Shown: positions 16,171-23,786 of the stretch, piece by piece | How the letters are laid out: each line of letters starts with the position of its first letter | Numbering within the stretch: position 1 is the first letter of the stretch | Assembly (NCBI GenBank): GCA_903845365.1 | Contig: CAIMXI010000177.1 | Span: 1 to 33,801, forward strand | Origin: an uncultured Geobacteraceae bacterium | GTDB lineage: Bacteria > Desulfobacterota > Desulfuromonadia > Geobacterales > Pseudopelobacteraceae | Direction of reading: 5' to 3' | DNA length: 33,801 bases | Made by a program: the position numbers and the translations under genes | The notes under the pieces: model-generated | What the model saw: only the letters and a program-made list of their open reading frames with translations | What the model was told of the DNA's origin: nothing | Databases searched by the model: none

Positions 16171-17991
16171 CTACATCTCCACCCGTGTAACGACCCCCTG
16201 CAACTTAGCCGCCGGGAGTTTGTTGAACTGCACGAAGTTGGGAGTCAGCTTTTTGATAGTGGCAAAAATCTTCCAGATAGGATTCTTAGTCTCAATATCC
16301 TCGATACCGTAAAAGATGACCTTTTCTTTGATGCCATTGATTGAAAGCAATTTCTCGATATCCAGCACTTCCATGTATCCGGCATTTATCTCGAAGAACT
16401 CCAACCCGGTCCCCACTTCTTTATTGTGATGGCAGTCGACATCGAACGGCTCGTCGGTTCTGATGATAGAGATAAAGATGTTACGTTCGTAGATAATGTT
16501 GGAGCGGATCACGCAGTGGACTATGTAGGGAGGTATCATCTCCAGCCCCTTAAGGAAGAAGAGCGCAGTGCCCGGTATGTTTTTGCCCTTGGCGTAGATC
16601 TGTTCGTAGGAAAGCATGAAAATATCCTTATCGAGGGGGCGCAAGGCGCGGTACAGAGCCCGCTGGCCATTGGTCCATATCAAGATGGTGGCAAAGGGTA
16701 TCGAGGCAAGGATGATCGACCAGTAGGCTCCATGCGGAAATTTGGAAAAAGTGGAGCTGAAGTAAACCAGGTCGAGCAGGGCAATCAGCACAACAATCGG
16801 TACCTTCCATTTTTTTGTGGTCTTGGAAAAGACCATGATCATCATGAGGGCCGTGATGGTCATTGAACCGGTGACCGCCATACCGTAGGCCGCCGCAAGG
16901 TTGCCGGATTTCTGGAAGAAGAACATCACAAAGATGACAGCGACCATCAAAATCCAGTTGATCGCGCCTATGTAGATCTGGGATTGAATCTGGCTTGACG
17001 TGTAATCAACCTTGAACAGCGGCATGAGGCGGGTGGTTATCCCCTGGTAAACTATTGAGAAAACACCGCTGATAATTGATTGTGATGCGATGATGGTGGC
17101 CATTATCGTAAGCAGCAGAAAGGGGATGTAGAGAAGTGAAGATTCACTCTGGAGCATGGCGAAGAGGATGTTTTTGGCTTCTGGGTTGCGCAGTATAAAG
17201 GCGCCTTGACCCAGGTAGTTAATATACAGGGCGGCAAACACGAAATACCAGGCTCTGATGATCGGTTTTTTTCCCAGGTGTCCCATATCAGCGTAGAGAG
17301 CTTCGCCGCCGGTGGAACAGAGGATGACCTCCGAAAGGACTATGTAGCCGGCAAAACCATTCTGGCGGAAGAACTCAAATGCGTGCCAGGGGTTTACCGC
17401 CGAGACGATATCTGGGGTACCGGCAATCGAGATTACTCCCGACAGCAGCAGAGAGGCGAAATAAACGACCATGATCGGCCCGAAGATGCGGGCCACCTTA
17501 TCGGTGCCTCGTGACTGGAAGAAAAACAGGGTAAAGGCTATCAGAGCGGCAATGACCACCAGAACCGACTGTTTGGTGGCGGCTAGGGAAGGGATCAAAA
17601 GCAATCCTTCGACCGCTGAGAGGATCGAAATGGCCGGTGTGATGACTCCGTCACCCAGTAACAGCGAGACCCCAAGAAAGGAGAGAAAACCGGCAAAAGC
17701 CAGGATGCGCCCCTTTTTGAAGAGTTTGATGATGATCTCTCTGAGGACGATCTCGCCCCCCTGCCCCTTCTTGCCCAGGCTCATCGCCAACCAGGCATAC
17801 TCGGCTGTCACCAGAATAGTCATGGTCCAGAAGATCAGCGAAAGTATGCCGTACACATTGGCAACTGTCGGCTTCGTCACGGCAAAGACCACCGTAAGAG
17901 TATATATCGGGCTGGTGCCGATGTCACCGAACACCAGGCCAAGAGCCTTAACGATGCCGCCCCAAAATGAGTCTTCATGTTTCTGGATCAT
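16171..17991 (-). CDS. kup: Kup-family potassium uptake transporter
   Basis: Low-affinity K+/H+ symporter of the KUP/HAK/KT family in the inner membrane. It has 606 residues from the chosen start, with the family opening LGLVFGDIGTSPIYTLTVVF, GVSLLLGDGVITPAISILSAVEGL, and STGGEALYADMGHLGKKPIIRAWY. About 12 helices are followed by a soluble C-terminal domain of roughly 150 residues. The frame extends 20 codons further to 18051, but the ATG at 17989-17991 begins right before the conserved core and has AAGG about 8 bases upstream. I looked for a c-di-AMP riboswitch in the upstream gap and could not recognise one. Confidence 0.93.
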   Translation of the reverse strand: MIQKHEDSFWGGIVKALGLVFGDIGTSPIYTLTVVFAVTKPTVANVYGILSLIFWTMTILVTAEYAWLAMSLGKKGQGGEIVLREIIIKLFKKGRILAFAGFLSFLGVSLLLGDGVITPAISILSAVEGLLLIPSLAATKQSVLVVIAALIAFTLFFFQSRGTDKVARIFGPIMVVYFASLLLSGVISIAGTPDIVSAVNPWHAFEFFRQNGFAGYIVLSEVILCSTGGEALYADMGHLGKKPIIRAWYFVFAALYINYLGQGAFILRNPEAKNILFAMLQSESSLLYIPFLLLTIMATIIASQSIISGVFSIVYQGITTRLMPLFKVDYTSSQIQSQIYIGAINWILMVAVIFVMFFFQKSGNLAAAYGMAVTGSMTITALMMIMVFSKTTKKWKVPIVVLIALLDLVYFSSTFSKFPHGAYWSIILASIPFATILIWTNGQRALYRALRPLDKDIFMLSYEQIYAKGKNIPGTALFFLKGLEMIPPYIVHCVIRSNIIYERNIFISIIRTDEPFDVDCHHNKEVGTGLEFFEINAGYMEVLDIEKLLSINGIKEKVIFYGIEDIETKNPIWKIFATIKKLTPNFVQFNKLPAAKLQGVVTRVEM

Positions 17992-18251
17992 TCTATCTAC
18001 CTTGATCAAAAAGTAATGGCGACATTTCTGCCGCCCCCGCTTATACAACATTTATTTGTGTATTGCCACCAGAAGAGTTCTGCATCTCCACACTCGAACC
18101 CGCTGTCAATGTTGCGTTTCATGATGTCACCAAGCTTGATATAAAAGCGAAGTTATTCTATGCTGCGGCGCCTAAAGGGAATACAGCAATGATGGCGACT
18201 AATACGGATTACTCCGCTGCTTCTTATTTATTAATGCTCTGAGGAGTTGCT
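17992..18251. other. divergent intergenic region between kup and the ChrA-type gene
   Basis: It must hold the promoters of both divergent genes, but no clear -35/-10 pair stands out. A short plus-strand frame of 17 codons, MMATNTDYSAASYLLML (18189-18242), ends just before the GGAG site of the ChrA-type gene. AAGGG lies 9 bases before its start. It could be a leader peptide or chance. Confidence 0.25.
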
Positions 18252-18842
18252 ATGCAGTTACTTTGGGATATTTTCCTACTATACACAAGGGTGTCGCTCT
18301 TTTCATGGGGTGGCGGCCCCGCTTCACTTGCGCTGATGCAGCGGGAAACCACCTCGGCTCTATGGGTGCCGCCGGGAACAACGGAAGCGGTGCCGTGGGT
18401 GACACCTATGGAATTTTCCGATGCCGTTGCTTTGGGTAATGCCTTGCCGGGGCCGGTTGCTCCGCAGGTTTCGGCCTATATCGGCTACAAGATGGCCGGG
18501 GTGCCTGGCGCTATCGCAGCGGCAGCAGGCACGGTGCTTCCAACGACTTTATTGATGCTGGTGATGATTGTCTATTTTTTCAAGATCAAGGACAGCACTA
18601 CCATACAGGCGATGCTCAAGGCTGTCAGGCCGGTTGTGGTCGGTCTGCTGCTCTGGACAGCTTACGATATGGCTTACAGTGTATTCGGGGTGAAAAAATT
18701 GGGTTTTTCCGCTGCTACCGTGGCTGGTTGGGATAAGCTGCTCTTTGTTCTGGCCACCTTCCTGCTGCTGACCATGAGCAAAATCAATCCGGCTTTTGTA
18801 ATTTTTGGAGCTGCAGTACTGGGGGGAGTGGTCTACCGGTAG
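18252..18842 (+). CDS. short-chain ChrA-type (chromate transporter family) protein
   Basis: Single-domain member of the chromate ion transporter family, inner membrane, 196 residues. The characteristic motif LYTRVSLFSWGGGPASLALM is at the N-terminus, followed by SDAVALGNALPGPVAPQVSAYIGYKMAG, the family's PGP region. About six helices are predicted. Short ChrA proteins are known to work as gene pairs encoding the two halves; only one half is here, between kup and the hemerythrin gene. Whether it exports chromate or another anion cannot be read. GGAG is 6 bases before the ATG. Just past the stop, two TACCGGTA boxes (18834-18841, 18848-18855) could form a hairpin, without a T run. Confidence 0.85.
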   Translation: MQLLWDIFLLYTRVSLFSWGGGPASLALMQRETTSALWVPPGTTEAVPWVTPMEFSDAVALGNALPGPVAPQVSAYIGYKMAGVPGAIAAAAGTVLPTTLLMLVMIVYFFKIKDSTTIQAMLKAVRPVVVGLLLWTAYDMAYSVFGVKKLGFSAATVAGWDKLLFVLATFLLLTMSKINPAFVIFGAAVLGGVVYR

Positions 18843-18862
18843 CTGGATACCGGTACATCCAT

Positions 18863-19264
18863 CTAACCTTTAAAGGCAGGGATATCCTTCTCCATAATGT
18901 GCTGGATCAGCCAGTCCTGCAGAAATCCCCCGACAGACATACCCAAAGATTCTAAGGCATCCCGGTCATGATCGCACTCAAAAACACTTTTGCGATAGGC
19001 AGCGACTCGATCTTTCAAATCCTGATGAATCTCTTGATGTTGAACCAAGAAAGCATAGTTCCTCTGAGCCAACTGTTTCTCTTCACCATCAAAGTGAAAA
19101 ATAGTATATTCCAAAACATCATCCAGAATGCTCGCCACTACGGAAGCACCCAATCCTTCACTACAGGCATCACCGAATATCTCAAACATGGAAAACAGTT
19201 TGTTATGTTCAGCATCAATATTCTCAACTCCGGTATTCCAATCTGAGTTCCACTTGAATGCCAT
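18863..19264 (-). CDS. bacteriohemerythrin
   Basis: Di-iron oxygen-binding four-helix protein, used for O2 storage, transport or sensing in microaerophiles and anaerobes. It has 133 residues. The ligand set is complete: His20 (DAEH), His57 and Glu61 (HFDGE), His76 and His80 (HQEIH), His122 and Asp127 (HIMEKD). I start at ATG 19262-19264 because GGGGGG is about 8 bases upstream; an ATG six codons earlier (19282) lacks a site. Its first 11 codons and leader are part of a 61-bp direct repeat found again at 20726-20786. Confidence 0.92.
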   Translation of the reverse strand: MAFKWNSDWNTGVENIDAEHNKLFSMFEIFGDACSEGLGASVVASILDDVLEYTIFHFDGEEKQLAQRNYAFLVQHQEIHQDLKDRVAAYRKSVFECDHDRDALESLGMSVGGFLQDWLIQHIMEKDIPAFKG

Positions 19265-19293
19265 TGCTCTATCCCCCCTCATTTCAACAATTT
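19233..19293 (-). repeat. 61-bp direct repeat, copy A (5' end of the intact hemerythrin gene)
   Basis: Identical to 20726-20786 except one base (A at 19286, T at 20779). It covers about 30 bp of leader, including the ribosome site, and the first 11 hemerythrin codons. Its upper edge abuts the hsdS-like relic. Confidence 0.95.
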
Positions 19294-19369
19294 TTACTTC
19301 CCACCCCTACGGAATCTCCCCGATCCACTCAACCCCGGAATCCTTGTATTTCTCGTACTTCCTGATCAT
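19294..19369 (-). pseudogene. hsdS: relic of a type I restriction specificity subunit gene (hsdS), N-terminus only
   Basis: An ATG at 19367-19369 overlaps the ATPase stop by 4 bp (ATGA) and reads MIRKYEKYKDSGVEWIGEIP, then a TAG (19307-19309), then in frame GWEVK. The string YKDSGVEWIGEIPxGWEVK is a well-known start of HsdS proteins, where the TAG position is normally Glu or similar. Similarity stops where the 61-bp repeat begins. Only about 25 of some 400 codons remain, so it cannot work as a specificity subunit. The 4-bp overlap suggests hsdS was once translated with the ATPase gene. Confidence 0.7.
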
Positions 19370-20622
19370 ACCGTAACCTCACATCCCCACAAAGTTGAGA
19401 TGGGAACTGCGCAAAGGCGATCTCCTATCGGCATGATTTCTTCGCCGTCATACAACACCACCCCCATTTTAAAACAGTCGCCGGCAGTTGAGGCCAGTCG
19501 CTTGAGTCCCCTCAGGTCACTTGACTTTATTGAGGCGGCAGCCTTAACCTCCACCCCTATTAACTGACCGCCTGCATTTTCGATAACTACATCAACCTCA
19601 TATTGATCATGATCCCGATAGTAAAGCATCTGGTAATCACCATCGGCAGTTGTCGCATGTTTGCGAAGCTCTCCATATACGAAGGTTTCCAGGACGTTGC
19701 CGAACCGGCTTCGATCCTGCCTTGCCACGGCTGGCGAAAAATCAAGCAGGGTAGCAAGCAGCCCCGAATCAATAAACTGAAGCTTGGGGGTTTTTACCAC
19801 CCGGTTCAGACGATTGGCTGAATAAACGTCAATTCGCCGGAGCAGAAACATCTGTTCAAACAGGCCAACATAGCGGGCTGCTGTCTTGTGGTCCAGCAGC
19901 AACTGGCCGCCCAACTGGCTATAGTTGCAGAGCTGCCCGGAAACCTGCGCCAACGCACGCAGAAAGCGAGGGAGTGAATCGAGACGGTCAACGCCAGCCA
20001 GGTCGCGCACATCCCGCTGGATAAGAGCATCAATATACTGCCGGGACCACGCTGTGCGACGTCGTGCCGTTGAGCGGGAAACAGATTCCGGATAACCTCC
20101 GCGCAGCACCGCTTCAACAAGTTCATCGCCTGTAAGCACCATACGAGGTTCAGGAAGGCGACCGCTGAAAACCGAGTCAAGCCAGTTGGCCGTGCCGCCA
20201 TGCATCTCGCTTTGCGACAGGGGAAGCAATGACAGAGTTTCCATTCTACCCGCCAGAGAGTCTGTCACTGCCGGTAGCGTCATAAGATTTGCCGAACCGG
20301 TCAGCAAAAAGCGGCCAGGTCGCCGGTCTTCATCAATTGTTTTCTTAATGGCCAGCAACAACTGCGGCGCGCGCTGAATTTCATCAATGACCGCTCTGTC
20401 TTGGGCGCGAATCATCCCCACCGGATCTTCCACTGCAGCCAGTCGGGTTATTTCGTCATCAAGTGTAAGGTAGCGTATTCCGTGATTAGCTGCTATCCGA
20501 CGGACCAATGTCGTTTTTCCAGCCTGACGCGGTCCGGAAATCATGACAACGGGTGTGTCTGTCAATGCTTCAACAACTCTCGGTTCAATATGTCTGGGAT
20601 ATACGGCTAAAGGAGTGTTCAT
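19366..20622 (-). CDS. AAA-type ATPase with DUF4143 domain
   Basis: P-loop ATPase of the AAA_14/DUF4143 family, 418 residues, a usual length. Walker A is GPRQAGKTT (30-38), Walker B-like AVIDEIQ (77-83), and a sensor-like FLLTGSAN is at 105-112. The C-terminal DUF4143 part ends in a nuclease-fold-like signature, EVDVVIE (342-348) and GVEVKAA (356-362). Biological role of the family is unclear; members are scattered, often horizontally acquired, and seen near restriction or toxin-antitoxin genes. The start ATG (20620-20622) has no clear ribosome site and lies a few bases after the predicted transcript start, so the mRNA may be nearly leaderless. The gene and an hsdS relic are bracketed by a 61-bp direct repeat. 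Confidence 0.9.
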   Translation of the reverse strand: MNTPLAVYPRHIEPRVVEALTDTPVVMISGPRQAGKTTLVRRIAANHGIRYLTLDDEITRLAAVEDPVGMIRAQDRAVIDEIQRAPQLLLAIKKTIDEDRRPGRFLLTGSANLMTLPAVTDSLAGRMETLSLLPLSQSEMHGGTANWLDSVFSGRLPEPRMVLTGDELVEAVLRGGYPESVSRSTARRRTAWSRQYIDALIQRDVRDLAGVDRLDSLPRFLRALAQVSGQLCNYSQLGGQLLLDHKTAARYVGLFEQMFLLRRIDVYSANRLNRVVKTPKLQFIDSGLLATLLDFSPAVARQDRSRFGNVLETFVYGELRKHATTADGDYQMLYYRDHDQYEVDVVIENAGGQLIGVEVKAAASIKSSDLRGLKRLASTAGDCFKMGVVLYDGEEIMPIGDRLCAVPISTLWGCEVTV

Positions 20623-20631
20623 AGCCAGGAC

Positions 20632-20660
20632 ATTCTATCGTGTAATTGGGAATGTATCAA
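20632..20660 (-). promoter_or_regulatory. sigma70-type promoter of the DUF4143 ATPase
   Basis: On the minus strand, TTGATA (20655-20660, 5 of 6) and TAGAAT (20632-20637, 5 of 6) are 17 bp apart, ideal spacing. The predicted start near 20625 is about 3 bases before the ATG. One of three 22-bp-spaced repeats lies wholly in the spacer. Confidence 0.6.
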
Positions 20661-20698
20661 CACATAATTGGTAATGTATAGTCTTGCTATTGGGAATG
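20645..20698 (-). repeat. three 10-bp direct repeats with exact 22-bp period (possible operator array)
   Basis: Minus-strand CATTCCCAAT, CATTACCAAT, CATTCCCAAT at 20689-20698, 20667-20676 and 20645-20654. The 22-bp period is about two helical turns, so a protein would meet all three on one face. The last copy is between the -35 and -10 boxes of the ATPase promoter. Confidence 0.7.
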
Positions 20699-20709
20699 CT
20701 ATGCTCTCA

Positions 20710-20757
20710 TCAATCCAGGCATCCAGTATTCCAATCTGAGTTCCACTTGAATGCCAT
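20710..20757 (-). pseudogene. truncated bacteriohemerythrin 5' fragment
   Basis: It starts with ATG 20755-20757 and reads MAFKWNSDWNTG, identical to the intact hemerythrin, then leaves the homology and stops after 15 codons (CLD, TGA). It lies in the second copy of the 61-bp repeat with the original ribosome site. Confidence 0.85.
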
Positions 20758-20786
20758 TGCTCTATCCCCCCTCATTTCTACAATTT
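20726..20786 (-). repeat. 61-bp direct repeat, copy B
   Basis: Second copy of 19233-19293 (60 of 61 bases identical), same orientation, 1493 bp away. It carries the hemerythrin leader and first 11 codons with nothing of the rest of the gene. Confidence 0.95.
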
Positions 20787-20885
20787 GCCTCACTCTGCAT
20801 AATAGCCAGCAAGGTTTTTTACAGTATCATAAACCATGCTGCCGACCAAAACACTTTCGGGGCGTTCCTTTATGAAACTTCACGG

Positions 20886-21224
20886 TTAACATTCATACAA
20901 CACCCTTCCGTCACTCATAGCATGGTGAACCACATGATTTTGGGAAGTTGCCAATTTTGCAATTTCCTCGGTTGAGTACACCAGAAAGTCAATGGGTATC
21001 CTCACATCGGGAAAGAGCATCCAGAGACGCGCCATCTCGGCACGGCGGCTGCGCTGTGCGTTGAATGGGTCATCTTCGATAATCAGAAAATCGAGGTCTG
21101 AATCGGGGCGGGCTGTTCCCTTCGCAAATGATCCGAACAGCACGACCTTGCGAGGGTTAACCTCTTTGACAATTTTTTCTGTCATCTCTTTGAGAAGTTC
21201 TTCAGTTACGGGCTGATTTTGCAT
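20886..21224 (-). CDS. MNT-type minimal nucleotidyltransferase
   Basis: Small nucleotidyltransferase of the Pol-beta superfamily, 112 residues. The catalytic signature VVLFGSFAKGTARPDSDLD (about 27-45) has the GSF...DxD motif. Such proteins often act as antitoxins that AMPylate a HEPN RNase toxin (MntA-HepT type). No HEPN gene follows or precedes it here. The frame stays open to 21377, but ATG 21222-21224 has AGGAG 10 bases upstream and is where family members begin. ATG 21264-21266 with AGAGGAG about 11 bases upstream is an alternative. Confidence 0.87.
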   Translation of the reverse strand: MQNQPVTEELLKEMTEKIVKEVNPRKVVLFGSFAKGTARPDSDLDFLIIEDDPFNAQRSRRAEMARLWMLFPDVRIPIDFLVYSTEEIAKLATSQNHVVHHAMSDGRVLYEC

Positions 21225-21470
21225 GTAATTTAATCTCCTATCGTTCACATTTTCAAGTAAATGCATCGTGTTGCTATCTCCTCTTTTTGCTTTTGGATTG
21301 TTTATGAAAGGGAGCAGGTTTTGTTTTACTGTGGGTCGTGTTGACGATAAATAAGGTACTACACATCCTGGCGGCATATATCAAGAACCCGATGGCTGTG
21401 TGGCAAAGGGGTCGGAGGTATCATGTGTTTATTTAAGTAGGTATTTTTTCCTCAAATCCAATTGATATGA
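21225..21470. other. gap between the nucleotidyltransferase and the Cache/HAMP sensor
   Basis: No gene is supported. On the minus strand the nucleotidyltransferase frame is open through part of it but lacks family similarity. No clear terminator for the sensor gene was found. Confidence 0.4.
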
Positions 21471-22856
21471 TCAGGAAAGGACTTTCTTCTGATCTGGGTA
21501 ATGTACTTCAAGACAACTGGGGCAGATTCCATGACTGAAGAGCGCTTCTGAGTGCTCCGTTATGTAAGTTTCAATCTGTTGCCAGGCGTTATCATCTTTG
21601 CGAATCTTTTTACAATACATGCAGACAGGAAGAATACCTTCCAGAAGTTTGACTTTTGACAAGGCTTCGCTTAACTCAATATTTTTTCTAACCAATTCGT
21701 CCCGATGTTGTATTAGGTCTAAGTTTGATGCCTCTGTTGCCTTTTGCGCCAGTAGCAGCTCATTGGTGCGTTCGGCAACTTTTGATTCCAAAGAAGAGTA
21801 CGAAATCTGAAGCTGTTTACTCATTCTATTAAATTCGTAAGCCAATTCTTCGAGCTCGTCACCGGTTTTGACCGAAATATGGTGATCTAGAAAACCGCTG
21901 CCGATCAGTTTGGCACCATCCTGAAGGGATTTTATTGGCCGCATCATTCTACGCACTACAACAAGGCAAACTAACAGAGTAAACAACATGCCGATTACTA
22001 TCAGCAAAGCACTGCGAATTACTTGGGTGTGTAAAGGGCGATAAGCTTCAGAGATTGGTTCTTCAACGAAGACTAACCAACCAAGTTGAGGTATCGTCCC
22101 AAAAGCGGTCAGCACCGGCTTGCCGTCAAGGCTGAGAGCTTGAACATTTTCATTGTTGTTGTGGGTAGCGTTATTGAGTGCGGCCTGAACCTGGGGCAAG
22201 ACCGCCATTCTGGTATTTTTGAACACCAGTCCAATATCAGGATGGGCAATAAGGAGTCCTGAATTATCAACTGCATAGGCGTGTCCGGAACTGCCAACCT
22301 TAATTCTACTGATCCCGTCAAGCAGAAATTCAAGATAGACTTCAGCAACTGTGATCCCCGTCTCCTCGGGGCCAACGGCCATTGCGACCTTCATATAAGG
22401 GGCTCCGTCTCTAAAATAGATCGGACTGCGATAGGGGTGCCCTGATTTGGGTCGAAGGAATATATCGGAGGTGGAGTAATCATTGCCGCTGCGCAAGACG
22501 TCGGGAGCATTGCGGGATACTCTTAAATATTCTTTGCCCAGTGGATCAAGCAAATAGACTTCGCTAATCGCGGCGATGTGACGCAGGAACTGAATCTCCT
22601 GACAACGTTGCTCAAGTGCCGAGGCCCCTTGTTTTGAAACCGAAGTGGCCCCGATTCTCTGTTCGATGTCAAACAGGTACTGGCCAATCCTTGCTGCCGC
22701 AGCTTCCGCTTTTTCATGTTGGAGCCCAATGATAGCCCGTTTGTTTTCCTGATAGGAGAGATTGATGTTCAACAGGCCGCTCAACAGCAGGGCACAGCCT
22801 GTCAGCGTGCCGAAAGCCAGAAAATATTTTTTAAAGAGCGAGATTCTTATGGGCAT
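21471..22856 (-). CDS. Cache-HAMP membrane sensor with C-terminal CxxC/CxxC domain and no kinase
   Basis: Membrane receptor of 461 residues: TM1 (about 11-33), periplasmic double-Cache-like sensor (about 40-270, with YLLDPLGKEYLRVSR and AYAVDNSGLLIAHPD), TM2 (280-302), HAMP (about 300-353) and coiled coil (about 353-405). It ends in a short module with Cys412/415 (VCMYCKKIR) and Cys445/448 (HGICPSCLE). This tail resembles zinc-ribbon-like ends found in bacterial PAS/receiver signalling proteins. No histidine kinase, GGDEF, EAL or methyl-accepting domain follows. It starts about 18 bp after the binding-protein gene, so it is probably in the same transcript. Output presumably passes through a partner protein. 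Confidence 0.85.
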   Translation of the reverse strand: MPIRISLFKKYFLAFGTLTGCALLLSGLLNINLSYQENKRAIIGLQHEKAEAAAARIGQYLFDIEQRIGATSVSKQGASALEQRCQEIQFLRHIAAISEVYLLDPLGKEYLRVSRNAPDVLRSGNDYSTSDIFLRPKSGHPYRSPIYFRDGAPYMKVAMAVGPEETGITVAEVYLEFLLDGISRIKVGSSGHAYAVDNSGLLIAHPDIGLVFKNTRMAVLPQVQAALNNATHNNNENVQALSLDGKPVLTAFGTIPQLGWLVFVEEPISEAYRPLHTQVIRSALLIVIGMLFTLLVCLVVVRRMMRPIKSLQDGAKLIGSGFLDHHISVKTGDELEELAYEFNRMSKQLQISYSSLESKVAERTNELLLAQKATEASNLDLIQHRDELVRKNIELSEALSKVKLLEGILPVCMYCKKIRKDDNAWQQIETYITEHSEALFSHGICPSCLEVHYPDQKKVLS

Positions 22857-22874
22857 GTTTGAAGTGTAGGACTC

Positions 22875-23786
22875 TTAATCAAATGGTTTGTCGTTCGGAT
22901 TCTTAAAGAGACTGTTCATCGCCTCACTCATCGGAAAACCAAGGTTGCCCCCCTTGGGCGGGATAGGCGACATCAGCCATTTCCGGTATAAAACTTCTGC
23001 CTCGCCGGATTTCATTATCCGTGCGATTTCCTGATCTACCACTTTCTTGAAAGCAAGGTCGTCCTTTCGTATGACGCAGCCGTATGCTTCAAAGGATTGG
23101 GGGGTGCCGGTCACAATCCATTCTTCCGGCCGCCATGTGTCATTTAGAGTAGCGTAAAGGAGTACGTCGTCCATCATAAACGCATCAGCCTGGCCGGTCT
23201 GGAGTATCGATAACGGAGTTACTCCCCGGTCGAAGGATGATATTATATTGATGCGGGATTTATTTTCGCTGTTCATTTTTTGCAGTTTTTTTTCAGAGGT
23301 TGATTTAGCGAAAGTCACAACATTCTTTCCGGTCAAGTCGCGGAAGTCGCGGATGCCAGAGTCTTTTCGCGTTAGGAGCCGTGAACCGGCAATGAATATT
23401 GTGTTGGAAAAGGCCACAATCTTCTGCCGTTCTGTCGTGTTGGTGGTAGCGCCACAGGTAATGTCCACAGTGCCGTTTTGTATGACCGCAAAACGGGTCT
23501 GCGTCGTGAATGGTACTGGCTTAATCTGTAGCTTCTGTAATTTCAGCTCGCGCTTCACGGCGTCGGCAATCTTAAGCGTTATGTCGTATGAGTACCCCAT
23601 TATCTTCCCGTCACTTGTAATAAAGGTAAAGGGGGGTGTGGACTCGTGGTATCCGATCGCAATTGTGCCACTGTCGGATATTTTGCGCATGGTCCCGGAT
23701 AATTCACCGGCGGCAGTAGCGACGTGAAAGGACGTAGTCAGAAAGACCAAGGATGCAATCAGGAGGAATATAGTACACTTAATCAT
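22875..23786 (-). CDS. periplasmic substrate-binding protein, amino-acid ABC type (SBP_bac_3)
   Basis: Family 3 extracellular solute-binding protein, GltI-like, about 303 residues from the chosen start. A signal peptide runs to about AAG. Motifs seen: GTIAIGYHESTPPFTF, MGYSYDITLKIADAV, DITCGATTNTTERQKIVAFSNTIF, all typical of glutamate/aspartate-type binders. I prefer ATG 23784-23786 (GAG 7 bases upstream) over 23804. No ABC permease or ATPase gene is nearby. With sensors on both sides it may feed ligand signals rather than transport. Confidence 0.87.
   Translation of the reverse strand: MIKCTIFLLIASLVFLTTSFHVATAAGELSGTMRKISDSGTIAIGYHESTPPFTFITSDGKIMGYSYDITLKIADAVKRELKLQKLQIKPVPFTTQTRFAVIQNGTVDITCGATTNTTERQKIVAFSNTIFIAGSRLLTRKDSGIRDFRDLTGKNVVTFAKSTSEKKLQKMNSENKSRINIISSFDRGVTPLSILQTGQADAFMMDDVLLYATLNDTWRPEEWIVTGTPQSFEAYGCVIRKDDLAFKKVVDQEIARIMKSGEAEVLYRKWLMSPIPPKGGNLGFPMSEAMNSLFKNPNDKPFD

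Noticed and set aside
15998-16312. 104-codon plus-strand frame
   Set aside because: Antisense to the kup 3' end and the small ORF; no ribosome site and no recognisable domain.
17471-18016. 181-codon plus-strand frame
   Set aside because: Antisense to the conserved N-terminal half of kup, low-complexity and without similarity to known proteins.
17992-18251. c-di-AMP or c-di-GMP riboswitch between kup and the ChrA-type gene
   Set aside because: I looked for the conserved core strings of these riboswitches on both strands and could not find them; a covariance-model search would settle it.
20641-20698. CRISPR-like repeat array
   Set aside because: Only three 10-bp boxes with 12-bp gaps, lying on a promoter; far too short for repeats and spacers.
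21267-21377. Longer nucleotidyltransferase start at 21377
   Set aside because: The added residues have no family similarity and no ribosome site; better starts exist at 21224 and 21266.
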